DNA of 64,000 nt from Rhizocola hellebori (GTDB lineage Bacteria > Actinomycetota > Actinomycetes > Mycobacteriales > Micromonosporaceae): the NCBI RefSeq assembly GCF_016862955.1, contig NZ_BONY01000004.1, forward strand, positions 1 through 64,000, written 5' to 3'. Position numbers and translations under genes: made by a program. A model generated the notes under the pieces. That model saw only the letters and a program-made list of their open reading frames with translations, did no database searches and had not been told where the DNA came from. Position 1 is the stretch's first letter; every line of letters starts with the position of its first letter. Positions 8,571 to 16,044 of the stretch are shown piece after piece.

Positions 8571-9495
8571 AGATGTCGAGCTCGGGGGCGGTGGCCAGGG
8601 CGAGGGCTTGGTCATCGGTCAGCAGATCGTCGAAAAAGATGGCGATCGACGAGTGTTCGGTATCGACGATCACGAAGCCTCCAAATGGTCCTCGGTCAAG
8701 GTAGGCGGTCCGGCCGTTGCCCAGTCGCCGGACTTCCAGCTGTGGCAGCTGCGGCGGCGGTGTTCCCGGCATCAGCGGTGCGACTTTCACCTGGAATATG
8801 CCGTTGCGGCGTCCATCGATGACTCTCGCCCTGACACTGTAGGTGGGTTGCCAGCCTGCGGTGAAGTTGAGCTCCGGCCAGCGGGCTATCTCCATCGGCG
8901 GCTCGGACGCCGGGGCGAAGCTGGCGTTGGGGAACAGAATCAGAGCCGCGCCTTTGACGTAGCAGGCCATCGCCGCGAGCCTGGCCGGGTCGACATCGCG
9001 CGGCAGCGGACCTTCTGGCGCGACGCTGGGCCACTGGGTCGGCACCAGGTCCGGCTCACCAACAAACTGCGAGGGGCTCTCGGCCGTCGGGTACTGGCTC
9101 GGCTCAACGTAATCCGGCGTCGACGTGGTACCGACAGTAGGTGTCGATGTGAAACCGACAGGTGGTGCCGATGTGGAACCGACAGGTGGTGCCGATGTGT
9201 AGCCGACAATGGGTTCGGTCGGGCTGGCTGTCGGCCGTGCCTGAGCCGGCAGGGATCGTTCGCAACCGGGAACCTGCAGTCCGGGGTGGACCGGTGCGGA
9301 CAGGTTGGTCAGAGCGCTGGAGGTGACGAGCGCGGTGACGATGACCATCGTTCCGCTGCCCAGGCAGGACAGGCCGACGCGCAGCAGCTGGCGTTGGCGT
9401 CCCTTGGCAAGCAGATCCGAGGCGGCCAACGGAAAAGGCGGAGCACCGGTGGTCACGTAACGGCGCAGGGCACCCTTGATGTCGATCTCATCCAC
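8563..9495 (-). CDS. Membrane-anchored partner of the adjacent ECF sigma factor
   Basis: A 310-residue protein. A short cytoplasmic segment (1-36) precedes a single transmembrane helix near 38-62 (GLSCLGSGTMVIVTALVTSS), then a Pro/Ser/Thr linker with four copies of an eight-residue VGxTSxPP repeat (about 95-125), then an extracytoplasmic domain ending LDIFR. It overlaps the upstream sigma gene by eight bases. This layout (sigma gene followed by a single-pass membrane protein) is that of an anti-sigma or sensor partner, but no zinc-binding anti-sigma motif is seen. The regulatory role is inferred from context. The outer domain is unassigned. Confidence 0.65.
   Translation of the reverse strand: MDEIDIKGALRRYVTTGAPPFPLAASDLLAKGRQRQLLRVGLSCLGSGTMVIVTALVTSSALTNLSAPVHPGLQVPGCERSLPAQARPTASPTEPIVGYTSAPPVGSTSAPPVGFTSTPTVGTTSTPDYVEPSQYPTAESPSQFVGEPDLVPTQWPSVAPEGPLPRDVDPARLAAMACYVKGAALILFPNASFAPASEPPMEIARWPELNFTAGWQPTYSVRARVIDGRRNGIFQVKVAPLMPGTPPPQLPQLEVRRLGNGRTAYLDRGPFGGFVIVDTEHSSIAIFFDDLLTDDQALALATAPELDIFR
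9119..9214. repeat. Four tandem 24-bp units encoding a VGxTSxPP linker
   Basis: Four consecutive 24-bp units (9119, 9143, 9167, 9191), each close to GCCGATGTGGAACCGACAGG plus TGGT, encode the spacer between the membrane helix and the outer domain of the sigma-partner protein. Units two and three are the most alike. Such arrays readily change copy number. Confidence 0.8.
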
Positions 9496-9979
9496 GGAAC
9501 TCCTCCAACGCCGGTTGCTTGAGCGCCGCGCGCAGCTTCTCCAGGCCGCGGGCCGTCTGGCTTTTCACCGTTCCTTCGGAAATGCCGAGCAGCTCCGCAG
9601 CCTCCGAAATAGACATGTCCTCCATGTGCCTGAGCACGACAAGAGCGCGCTGGCGGGGTGGCAGCGCGGCAAGCGCGGCGCCTATGGCAGCGCTGTGATC
9701 GTCCGCCGGGCCGTCTGCGGCTCTGTCGGGCGGATCGGCGACAACATATTCCCGCCAGTACTTTCGCCGGTGCGACAGGTAGGCATTGACCAGCACCTTG
9801 CGCGCGTAGGCGTCCAAGGTCGCCTGTTCTACGCGACGCCAATGGCGATAGAGCTGAAGGAACGTATGCTGCACGAGGTCGTCGGCCAGATGCCAGTCCC
9901 CGCACATCGCGTAGGCGAGCTGGCGTAACGGCATCGATCGCGCGGTGAAGTACTGCGCATACTGCGACTGCCAGCCCAT
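9488..9979 (-). CDS. ECF RNA polymerase sigma factor (SigE/SigM-like subgroup)
   Basis: About 163 residues from ATG 9979 (an upstream in-frame ATG at 10033 is passed over because GAGGAGG sits eight bases before 9979). Sigma region 2 is visible as LAYAMCGDWHLADDLVQHTF, then LYRHWRRV and YARKVLVNAYLSHRRKYWRE. Region 4 is LPPRQRALVVLRHMEDMSIS, then EAAELLGISEGTVKSQTARG. The gene overlaps the downstream membrane partner by eight bases, so the two form an operon. Divergent orientation to the M20 peptidase leaves about 88 bases for both promoters. The target regulon is unknown; ECF pairs like this normally respond to an envelope signal. Confidence 0.9.
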   Translation of the reverse strand: MGWQSQYAQYFTARSMPLRQLAYAMCGDWHLADDLVQHTFLQLYRHWRRVEQATLDAYARKVLVNAYLSHRRKYWREYVVADPPDRAADGPADDHSAAIGAALAALPPRQRALVVLRHMEDMSISEAAELLGISEGTVKSQTARGLEKLRAALKQPALEEFRG

Positions 9980-10067
9980 AGACCAGTCCTCCTCACGACA
10001 TATACTCAGCAACGTCACCAAAGGTTGCATCAACCGCCTTCGACATGCTGGCGTTGGGGGTGCCGAT

Positions 10068-11522
10068 ATGACCCGTGCCCTGCTGGACAGCGTCCGGGCC
10101 TACCGCCGCGGGCATGCCGCCAAAGTGCTGGCGGACTTCGCGGAGCTGCTGGCTCTGGACAACGTCACCGGTGACGTGCCGGCCTTGCACCGCAACGCGG
10201 CCGCGCTCGCCGAGGCGTTCACCGCTCGCGGCGCACGGATGCAGGTCGTCGCCCTCGATGGCGTCGCGCCGGTGGTGGTCGGCCGCCTTGGCACCGATCC
10301 GGCCCGGCCGACTCTAGGCGTCTATGTCCACTATGACGGCCAGCCGGTCGGCACCGGAGACTGGCGCACGCCGCCGTTCGAGCCGACGCTGTGCACACCA
10401 GACGGCCGCGCGATCCCGTTTCCCGCCAACGGCGACCCGATCGACGACGACTGGCGGATCTACGCCCGCGCGGCCGCCGACGACAAAGCCCCTTTCGCCG
10501 CACTGCTCACAGCGCTCGACGCGTTGCACGACGCCGAGGCCCGCCTTGCCGTCAACCTCGTCCTCTGTTTCGAGGGCGAGGAGGAGTCCGGCTCGGCGCA
10601 CCTGCGTGGGTATCTGCAAGCGCTGCGCGACCAGCTGCGTGCCGACGCCTGGCTGGTCTGCGACGGCCCGGTGCATCACAGCGGCGCACCGCAGATCGTC
10701 CTGGGCGTGCGCGGATTCACCGGCTTCGACCTCACCGTTTACGGCCCGCTCACCGAGATCCACAGCGGGCACTACGGCAACTGGGCGCCCAACCCGGCAC
10801 TGGACCTGGTCCGCCTGCTCGCGACCTGCAAGGACGATGCCGGCACGGTAACCGTCGACGGCTTCTACGACACCACCCGGCCGGTCACGCCCGCCGACGT
10901 GGCCGCGCTGCAGGCGCTGCCCGAGGTCGAGCCGGCGCTGCTGCAGCGGCTGGGGCTGGCCGAGGCGGAGATTGCGGGCGGGCGTCTCACCGACCAGATG
11001 ATGAGACCTTCGTTCAACCTGCGTGGCCTGTCCGCGGGCGACGTCGGCGCGCACGCTCGCAACGCCGTGCCCGCGCATGCGACGGCCTCGGTGGACATCC
11101 GCCTGGCCGCAGGCGATGAACCTGATCGGATGCTGCGGCTGGTCCGCGAACATGTTGCGCGCCAAGGATTCCACGTGCTGGACCGCGAGCCGACCGATCA
11201 GGAGCGGCGTAGCCACCGGCGGCTGGCGCGTTTCACGCCCACAGCCGGTTATCCGGCCGTCCGGGTCCCGGCCGACCTGCCGATCGTCGCCCGGCTCGCC
11301 AGGGCGGCCACCGAGGCGGCTGGCCGCGAAGCCGTGGTAATGCCGACCTTGGGCGGGTCGCTGCCGCTGCATGACCTCGTCGACGTCCTCGCCGCGCCCA
11401 CCGTGATCCTGCCGATCGCCAACGCCGACAACAACCAGCACGCGGCCAACGAAAACCTGCGCGTCGGCCAGCTCTGGTACGGCGTCGACCTGTGGGCTCT
11501 GCTCCTGACCCAGCCTTGGTGA
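10068..11522 (+). CDS. M20-family metallopeptidase (dipeptidase-type)
   Basis: About 484 residues from ATG 10068, preceded by TTGGGGGTG. M20 hallmarks: His88 in GVYVHYDGQPVG (first metal ligand), the ARAAADDKAPF bridge (Asp139 equivalent), the general base and metal ligand in CFEGEEESGS (Glu171-Glu172), and a late GGSLPLHDLV segment. The middle part (TGFDLTVYGPLTEIHSGHYG through ASVDIRLAAGDEPD) is the lid/dimerisation domain. Homologues hydrolyse dipeptides or N-acyl amino acids with two metal ions in the cytoplasm. It stands alone, divergent from the sigma operon. Substrate cannot be predicted. Confidence 0.9.
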   Translation: MTRALLDSVRAYRRGHAAKVLADFAELLALDNVTGDVPALHRNAAALAEAFTARGARMQVVALDGVAPVVVGRLGTDPARPTLGVYVHYDGQPVGTGDWRTPPFEPTLCTPDGRAIPFPANGDPIDDDWRIYARAAADDKAPFAALLTALDALHDAEARLAVNLVLCFEGEEESGSAHLRGYLQALRDQLRADAWLVCDGPVHHSGAPQIVLGVRGFTGFDLTVYGPLTEIHSGHYGNWAPNPALDLVRLLATCKDDAGTVTVDGFYDTTRPVTPADVAALQALPEVEPALLQRLGLAEAEIAGGRLTDQMMRPSFNLRGLSAGDVGAHARNAVPAHATASVDIRLAAGDEPDRMLRLVREHVARQGFHVLDREPTDQERRSHRRLARFTPTAGYPAVRVPADLPIVARLARAATEAAGREAVVMPTLGGSLPLHDLVDVLAAPTVILPIANADNNQHAANENLRVGQLWYGVDLWALLLTQPW

Positions 11523-11546
11523 CGCTGGGTGCAAGAGGCCAGCCAA

Positions 11547-11720
11547 CCCTGACGACAGGGTGTGGACACGGGTCTTGATTGGAGGATCACCGTTCGGGTT
11601 TCCGGCGAGCTGGAAGGACAGGCGGTAGCGATGCCCCGATGTCACGGTGACATCCTGCGTGATGGTCCCTGGACCGGCCGCGGAATCGTTGCCGTTGAGG
11701 TCGACGATTGCGGTCATCAA
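11547..11720 (-). pseudogene. Remnant of a choice-of-anchor C / DUF642-type secreted domain
   Basis: On the minus strand a short stretch reads TAIVDLNGNDSAAGPGTITQ, then DVTVTSGHRYRLSFQLAGNP and NGDPPIKTRV. This is the core of choice-of-anchor C/DUF642 domains (S-x-D-L-N-G-N, G-x-I-x-Q, Y-x-x-x-F-x-L-A-G-N-P). The frame hits a stop a dozen codons upstream and runs into antisense of the M20 gene downstream, so no intact gene exists. It is probably all that remains of a secreted or wall-associated protein gene. Confidence 0.55.
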
Positions 11721-11938
11721 GCGGCCCGTCCCGCTGCGCCCCCAACGTCACCATAGGCGAAAGCTGGATGCCGTCGTCACCTCGAGGCATGAGACGCAGG
11801 TACCGCTCCGGGACAGCGGTCCTGGATGGCCAGGATCGCGAGGTGGTTCGCCACACCAGTCAAAGGTGGGTACGTGCTTACGACACATTGAGCACGCCGC
11901 TTCATGTGTCGATCCCGGCGTGCGGCGACCGTAGAGGC

Positions 11939-12652
11939 ATGACAAAACACAACCCCCTCAGCCTGTTTCCCCATCGTACTGTCGCGGCGGTGGCCAGCGG
12001 TCTCACCCTCGCCTTCGCACTTACGGCATGTCGCAGCGCGACCCCACCCAAGGCCGAGCCGGCCCCATCCACACCCACGATCGGCGCCACGGCCGAACAG
12101 AGTCGCGGACCGACGCCGGGCGGGGCGACAGTGGTCGGCAGGCTCGACGTGCTGATCGCGCTCACCACTCCGGATTCCGTTATACCGAACCCACCGCTTT
12201 CCTACGCGCTGCTGGTGCAGCCCCGTGGCGGCACGACGACCGTCACCTATCCCGTCGACGCGGACGGCACCTTCGCGTTGCCACTTGCGCCTGGTCGCTA
12301 CGACGTGGCCTCGCTTCAGATCAAGGCCGCCGACCTCGGAGCCGAACCCGTTGTGCTGCCCTTGAGCGCGATAAAGCGTCTCGAACTGCAAGCGCCGGCA
12401 TCCGGCTGCGTCTACGGCGGAACAGTCCATGCGACATACGGAAGACTCCCCAAGGGCAGTGAGGCGCAGCAGAAGGCCCTTGTCGATCGTGCCAGCAAGA
12501 ACAATCGCGAGAACTACACGTTCGTTTACCGGCCCAATGGTGGTTTCGTCATAGTCGGTATGGGCATCACCGATCCGTCGCAGGGCCAGCCGCCGACCTC
12601 GGCACGTGACTGTGTGCAGGACACCTTTGTCGCGATACCTGTTACGCAGTAA
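11939..12652 (+). CDS. Lipoprotein with a carboxypeptidase-regulatory-like beta domain
   Basis: A 237-residue protein from ATG 11939 (the frame is open upstream to 11708 but the extension overlaps the pseudogene region). The signal peptide ends in the lipobox ALTAC (Cys31). A Pro/Thr-rich linker to about residue 65 precedes a beta-rich region with GGTTTVTYPVDADGTFALPL and APGRYDV, the pattern of a CarboxypepD_reg or transthyretin-like sandwich. Two cysteines later (SGCVYGG and RDCVQD) could form a disulfide. It is exported and membrane-anchored; function is unknown. It converges on the SARP gene across a shared hairpin. Confidence 0.72.
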   Translation: MTKHNPLSLFPHRTVAAVASGLTLAFALTACRSATPPKAEPAPSTPTIGATAEQSRGPTPGGATVVGRLDVLIALTTPDSVIPNPPLSYALLVQPRGGTTTVTYPVDADGTFALPLAPGRYDVASLQIKAADLGAEPVVLPLSAIKRLELQAPASGCVYGGTVHATYGRLPKGSEAQQKALVDRASKNNRENYTFVYRPNGGFVIVGMGITDPSQGQPPTSARDCVQDTFVAIPVTQ

Positions 12653-12687
12653 CGGATCCATGTACCAACACCCGGACAGATGTGATG

Positions 12688-12724
12688 ACGCCCCTATGTT
12701 CGTCAAGTGACGGGCTGGGGGCGT
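12688..12724. terminator. Hairpin between convergent genes (bidirectional terminator candidate)
   Basis: ACGCCCC (12688-12694) pairs with GGGGCGT (12718-12724), and inside it CGTC pairs with GACG around an AAGT loop. It lies between the lipoprotein stop and the stop of the convergent SARP gene. There is no U-tract on either side. Confidence 0.45.
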
Positions 12725-15700
12725 TATCTGGTGCGGGGGAGGCCCTGTGCCGACCAGCCGTGGGTGAAGGAAATCAGCTCCCGCAACGGCTGCTCTTCCC
12801 AGATGCGAGTGGGATCGGCAATGGTGGGCGGGGCCGGGTCCAGGCCCAGTCGCTCGACCTGCTCGGCGAAGCCCAGCGGAGCGGGTAGACCCGACGTCAG
12901 GCGTATTCGCTGCCATCGCTGCGCCAGCTCGCGGCTGACGTCGCGGTCGCCGAGATCTAGCGCGGCCGCGGCCGCGGTGATGGCCGAGGGAACCAGCCAC
13001 GAATAGGCGGTGCGAGAGCGCCCCAGATCCAGGCCGTGGCGCAGCGCGGCCATGGCGGCCAACGGATTTCTGGCCCGCCGCAACGCCTCGGCCTCCAGCA
13101 GGGTCAGGGCGTATCCGCGTGAGAGCGACAGCGGATACCGGGCCGCCAGCGTTGCCGCCAGGTCTGCGATCGTCTGTGCGGCAAGGGCCGGCGGCTGGCT
13201 GCACAGCGCGAAGAGGGCCAGCGAATAGGCCGGGGTGTTGATGGTGAGGTATCCGGGCTCGCCCATCCGTGCGCGCAGCCGGGCCGCGGTGCTCCCGGCG
13301 TCGTCCAGCTCCCCGCAGCCCAGCTGGGCCAGCAGCAGCATCGAGTCGTAGCGCAGCGTGTCGCCCTGGTCGAGCTCCTCGCGCGGCGGGCAGTCGGCCA
13401 CACACAGCTGCAGGGCCTCGCGGTGACGGCCGCGTTGCGAGAGCGCGTCGGCGGCCATCACCAGGCTGTGCAGGCGGGTGTGCCGGTCGTCGACGGTGCG
13501 CAGCTGCTCGTGCAGCGCGGCCGCATCACCGGGCGCCGCCGGGTCGAGCAGGTTCAAAGCGTTGCGCACGTTGCAGATCTGAGCGTCGAGAAAGGTCAGA
13601 TGGTGGTGTACGGCCAGATCGAGGTAGACCGGCTTGGAAAGGGTCAGCGCCCCCAGCGGATCGTCGCGCATCATCTGCAGGTGCGAGCGGCTGAGCTGGG
13701 CGAAGCAGCGCAGCTTCGGCGGGCATTGCGACAGGTAGGGCGTCATCTGGTCGATCCAGCGTTCCTGCTCGGCGTAGGCGTTGGTGGCGGCCAGACAATC
13801 CAGCATCAGCAACGCCAGCTCCACCGCGTCGAGGCTGCGGCCGGTGGCGTAGCCGTCGTCGGCCGCGGCGCGCAGGTTGTCCAGATCCCCGGCCAGCCGC
13901 AGCCATGCGGCGAACTGCTCATCGACGTGCGGCCGCTGATGGATATCGCGGGCCTGCGCCAGCCAGTAGTCGAGGTGGCGCCCGGCGGTGTCGTGGCGCT
14001 CGCCGGATTCGGCCAGGCGGGCCGCCGCGAATTCGCGGACCACCTCCAGCAGCCGGAAACGCTGGCCGTCAGCGGAAGGGTAGGCCTGTACCAGAGAACG
14101 GTCCGCCAGCGAGGCCAGCATGCGTGGCATGTCATCGGCGGTCAGCGGGGCGGCCCCGCCGGCCGCGGTCGCCGCCTCGACGCCGAAGCCGCCTCGGAAG
14201 ACGGCCAGTCGCGCCAGCAAGCACCGCTCCTGCGGGCTGAGAAGGCGGTAGGACCATTCGATGGTGGCGGTGAGGGTGTCGCCGGGGCGGTCGTGCGGCG
14301 TAGCCGCACCGAGCACATCGAACCCCTGCTCCAGCTGCTCGGCCAGCTGCTCGACGGTGAGGGTGCGCAGCCTGCCCGCCGCCAGCTCGAGCGCCAGCGG
14401 CAGCCCGTCGACCCTTCGGCAGATGCGTGCCACCGCCGCCAGCTCCCGCTCATCGGTCACCAGGCCGGGCATGGCATTGGCGGCCCGGCGCAGAAACAGC
14501 GCCACCGCGGGCGGCACCGGGTCGCCCTGCGCCGCCGGGGCCGTGCTCAGCGGCTCCAGCCGCCACACCGTTTCCTCGGGCAGGCCCAGCGGCTGGCGTG
14601 AGGTGGCCAGCACCACCAGCTTCGGGCTGGCCGACATCAGACGCCGCACCAGTGCCGCGCATTCGGCGGCCAGATGCTCGCAGTTGTCCAGCACGAGCAG
14701 GCCGGCCCATCCCTGCACGCTCTGCTCGACCGCCTCCCACACCTCGTTCATGGTGCTTCCGCCGACACCCAGCACGTCGGCCAGCGCCAGGATGACGTCG
14801 TCGCGGTCGCGGGCCGGGGCGAGCGCGGCAACGATGACCGGTGGTCCGTCCACTATGGACTCGGCGGCGTGCAGGGCCAGCGTGGTCTTGCCGACCCCGC
14901 CCGGTCCCACCACCGTCACCAACCGGTGGTCGGCCAGCAGCCTTACCACCTCGGCCAGCTGCCGGTCGCGGCCGACGATGCTGGTCAGGTGCGATCGCGG
15001 CCCCCGCCAGGCCGGTGCGGCCGGGACTGGCCGCGACACGCTCCGGTCACGCCCGTCATCGCCCAGGTCGGGGGCAGCGGTGCGCGCACCGGCGGTTGTG
15101 CCCGTACCCAACAAAGGATCGTGGGTCAAAATGGCCTGCTCCAACCGGGAGAGCTCCGGCCCCGGCTCCAAACCCAGCTCGTCGATGAGCGTGCGCCGCG
15201 CGTCCCGGAAGCGTTGCAGCGCTTGGGCCTGCTGCCCACTTCGGTAGAGCGCCACCATGAGCAGGCCCACCGACCTTTCCCGCAGCGGGCGCGCCGCCGC
15301 CAGCACTGTCAGCTCGGTCGTCACCTCCCGATGGCGGCCCAGCGCCAGCTCTGCCTCGATCCTGTCCTCTGTCGCGGTCATCCGCATCTCGTCAAGACCG
15401 GCGCAGATCTGCTCCCGCACCCGCTGTGTGGCCACATCGGACAGAGCCGGCCCGCGCCACAGCGCCAATGCGGCCTCCAGGATGCGCGCCACCGTCGCGG
15501 GGTCACCGGCCTCCCTAGCCTGGTTCACCATGCGGCGGAACCGGTGCACGTCCACCGAGTCGGCGGGCGCCTCCAGCACATATCCCTGGCCCTTGGTGAG
15601 CAGCCGCACCCCGTGGCGCTCCGCGCCGGCCGTGCGCAGAATCGTGCGCAGGCGGGAAATATGCGTCTGCACCACCGAACGCGCGCGCTTGGGCGGATCC

Positions 15701-15855
15701 CTTTCCCACAGCAGCTCGACGAGCTGCCCAACCGGCACCACCCGGCCCAGCTCCACGGCGAGGATCGCCAGCAGGCAGCGCTCTTGTGGCCGGCCGAGGG
15801 CGACCGGCGAGCCGGCGGAGGTGAAGTCCACCGGTCCGAGTAGCAAGAACTCCAC
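12724..15855 (-). CDS. SARP/AfsR-type transcriptional regulator with NB-ARC ATPase and C-terminal helical repeats
   Basis: A 1043-residue protein. Residues 1-95 form the OmpR-like winged helix of SARP regulators (FLLLGPVDFTSAGSPVALG, then LVELLWERDPP and VQTHISRLR). Residues 100-245 are the bacterial transcriptional activator domain (BTAD). An NB-ARC/STAND ATPase follows, with the P-loop VVGPGGVGKTTLAL near 313-326, Walker B LLVLDNCEHL, and the GLPLALELAAGRL motif. The rest is TPR-like helices. AfsR relatives bind 11-bp-spaced direct repeats and activate secondary metabolism or exoenzymes. It is divergent from the subtilase gene, and 11-bp direct repeats are present in the shared intergenic region, so it may control itself and that gene. 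Confidence 0.92.
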   Translation of the reverse strand: MEFLLLGPVDFTSAGSPVALGRPQERCLLAILAVELGRVVPVGQLVELLWERDPPKRARSVVQTHISRLRTILRTAGAERHGVRLLTKGQGYVLEAPADSVDVHRFRRMVNQAREAGDPATVARILEAALALWRGPALSDVATQRVREQICAGLDEMRMTATEDRIEAELALGRHREVTTELTVLAAARPLRERSVGLLMVALYRSGQQAQALQRFRDARRTLIDELGLEPGPELSRLEQAILTHDPLLGTGTTAGARTAAPDLGDDGRDRSVSRPVPAAPAWRGPRSHLTSIVGRDRQLAEVVRLLADHRLVTVVGPGGVGKTTLALHAAESIVDGPPVIVAALAPARDRDDVILALADVLGVGGSTMNEVWEAVEQSVQGWAGLLVLDNCEHLAAECAALVRRLMSASPKLVVLATSRQPLGLPEETVWRLEPLSTAPAAQGDPVPPAVALFLRRAANAMPGLVTDERELAAVARICRRVDGLPLALELAAGRLRTLTVEQLAEQLEQGFDVLGAATPHDRPGDTLTATIEWSYRLLSPQERCLLARLAVFRGGFGVEAATAAGGAAPLTADDMPRMLASLADRSLVQAYPSADGQRFRLLEVVREFAAARLAESGERHDTAGRHLDYWLAQARDIHQRPHVDEQFAAWLRLAGDLDNLRAAADDGYATGRSLDAVELALLMLDCLAATNAYAEQERWIDQMTPYLSQCPPKLRCFAQLSRSHLQMMRDDPLGALTLSKPVYLDLAVHHHLTFLDAQICNVRNALNLLDPAAPGDAAALHEQLRTVDDRHTRLHSLVMAADALSQRGRHREALQLCVADCPPREELDQGDTLRYDSMLLLAQLGCGELDDAGSTAARLRARMGEPGYLTINTPAYSLALFALCSQPPALAAQTIADLAATLAARYPLSLSRGYALTLLEAEALRRARNPLAAMAALRHGLDLGRSRTAYSWLVPSAITAAAAALDLGDRDVSRELAQRWQRIRLTSGLPAPLGFAEQVERLGLDPAPPTIADPTRIWEEQPLRELISFTHGWSAQGLPRTR

Positions 15856-15883
15856 GATCGAACGCTAGCCCGATCTTGCTTGC

Positions 15884-15900
15884 TGTCAAGCGCTTGTCAA
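15884..15900. promoter_or_regulatory. SARP-type direct repeat (TGTCAA, 11-bp period)
   Basis: TGTCAA at 15884-15889 recurs at 15895-15900, one helical turn apart. This is the arrangement bound by SARP/OmpR-like regulators. The site lies 29 bases upstream of the SARP gene start. It also contains the palindrome CAAGCGCTTG, so a dimeric repressor is an alternative. Confidence 0.5.
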
Positions 15901-15960
15901 ACTCCCGGCAAGGGGCCAGCGCCGCATTGAACTATGTGGACAGAGCAGCCGCCCGGATTC

Positions 15961-15977
15961 CGTCAAGCGCTTGTGAA
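15961..15977. promoter_or_regulatory. Second SARP-type direct repeat (CGTCAA/TGTGAA, 11-bp period)
   Basis: CGTCAA at 15961-15966 and TGTGAA at 15972-15977 are again 11 bases apart. The core GTCAAGCGCTTGT is identical to the site 77 bases upstream. It lies about 68 bases before the subtilase start and is a likely activator or operator site for that gene. Confidence 0.5.
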
Positions 15978-16044
15978 GCAGGTGGAAAGCCAGTTGTGAC
16001 GATCAGCAACGAGGATGCGTCCAGACCCTCTCGAAAGGACCCTC

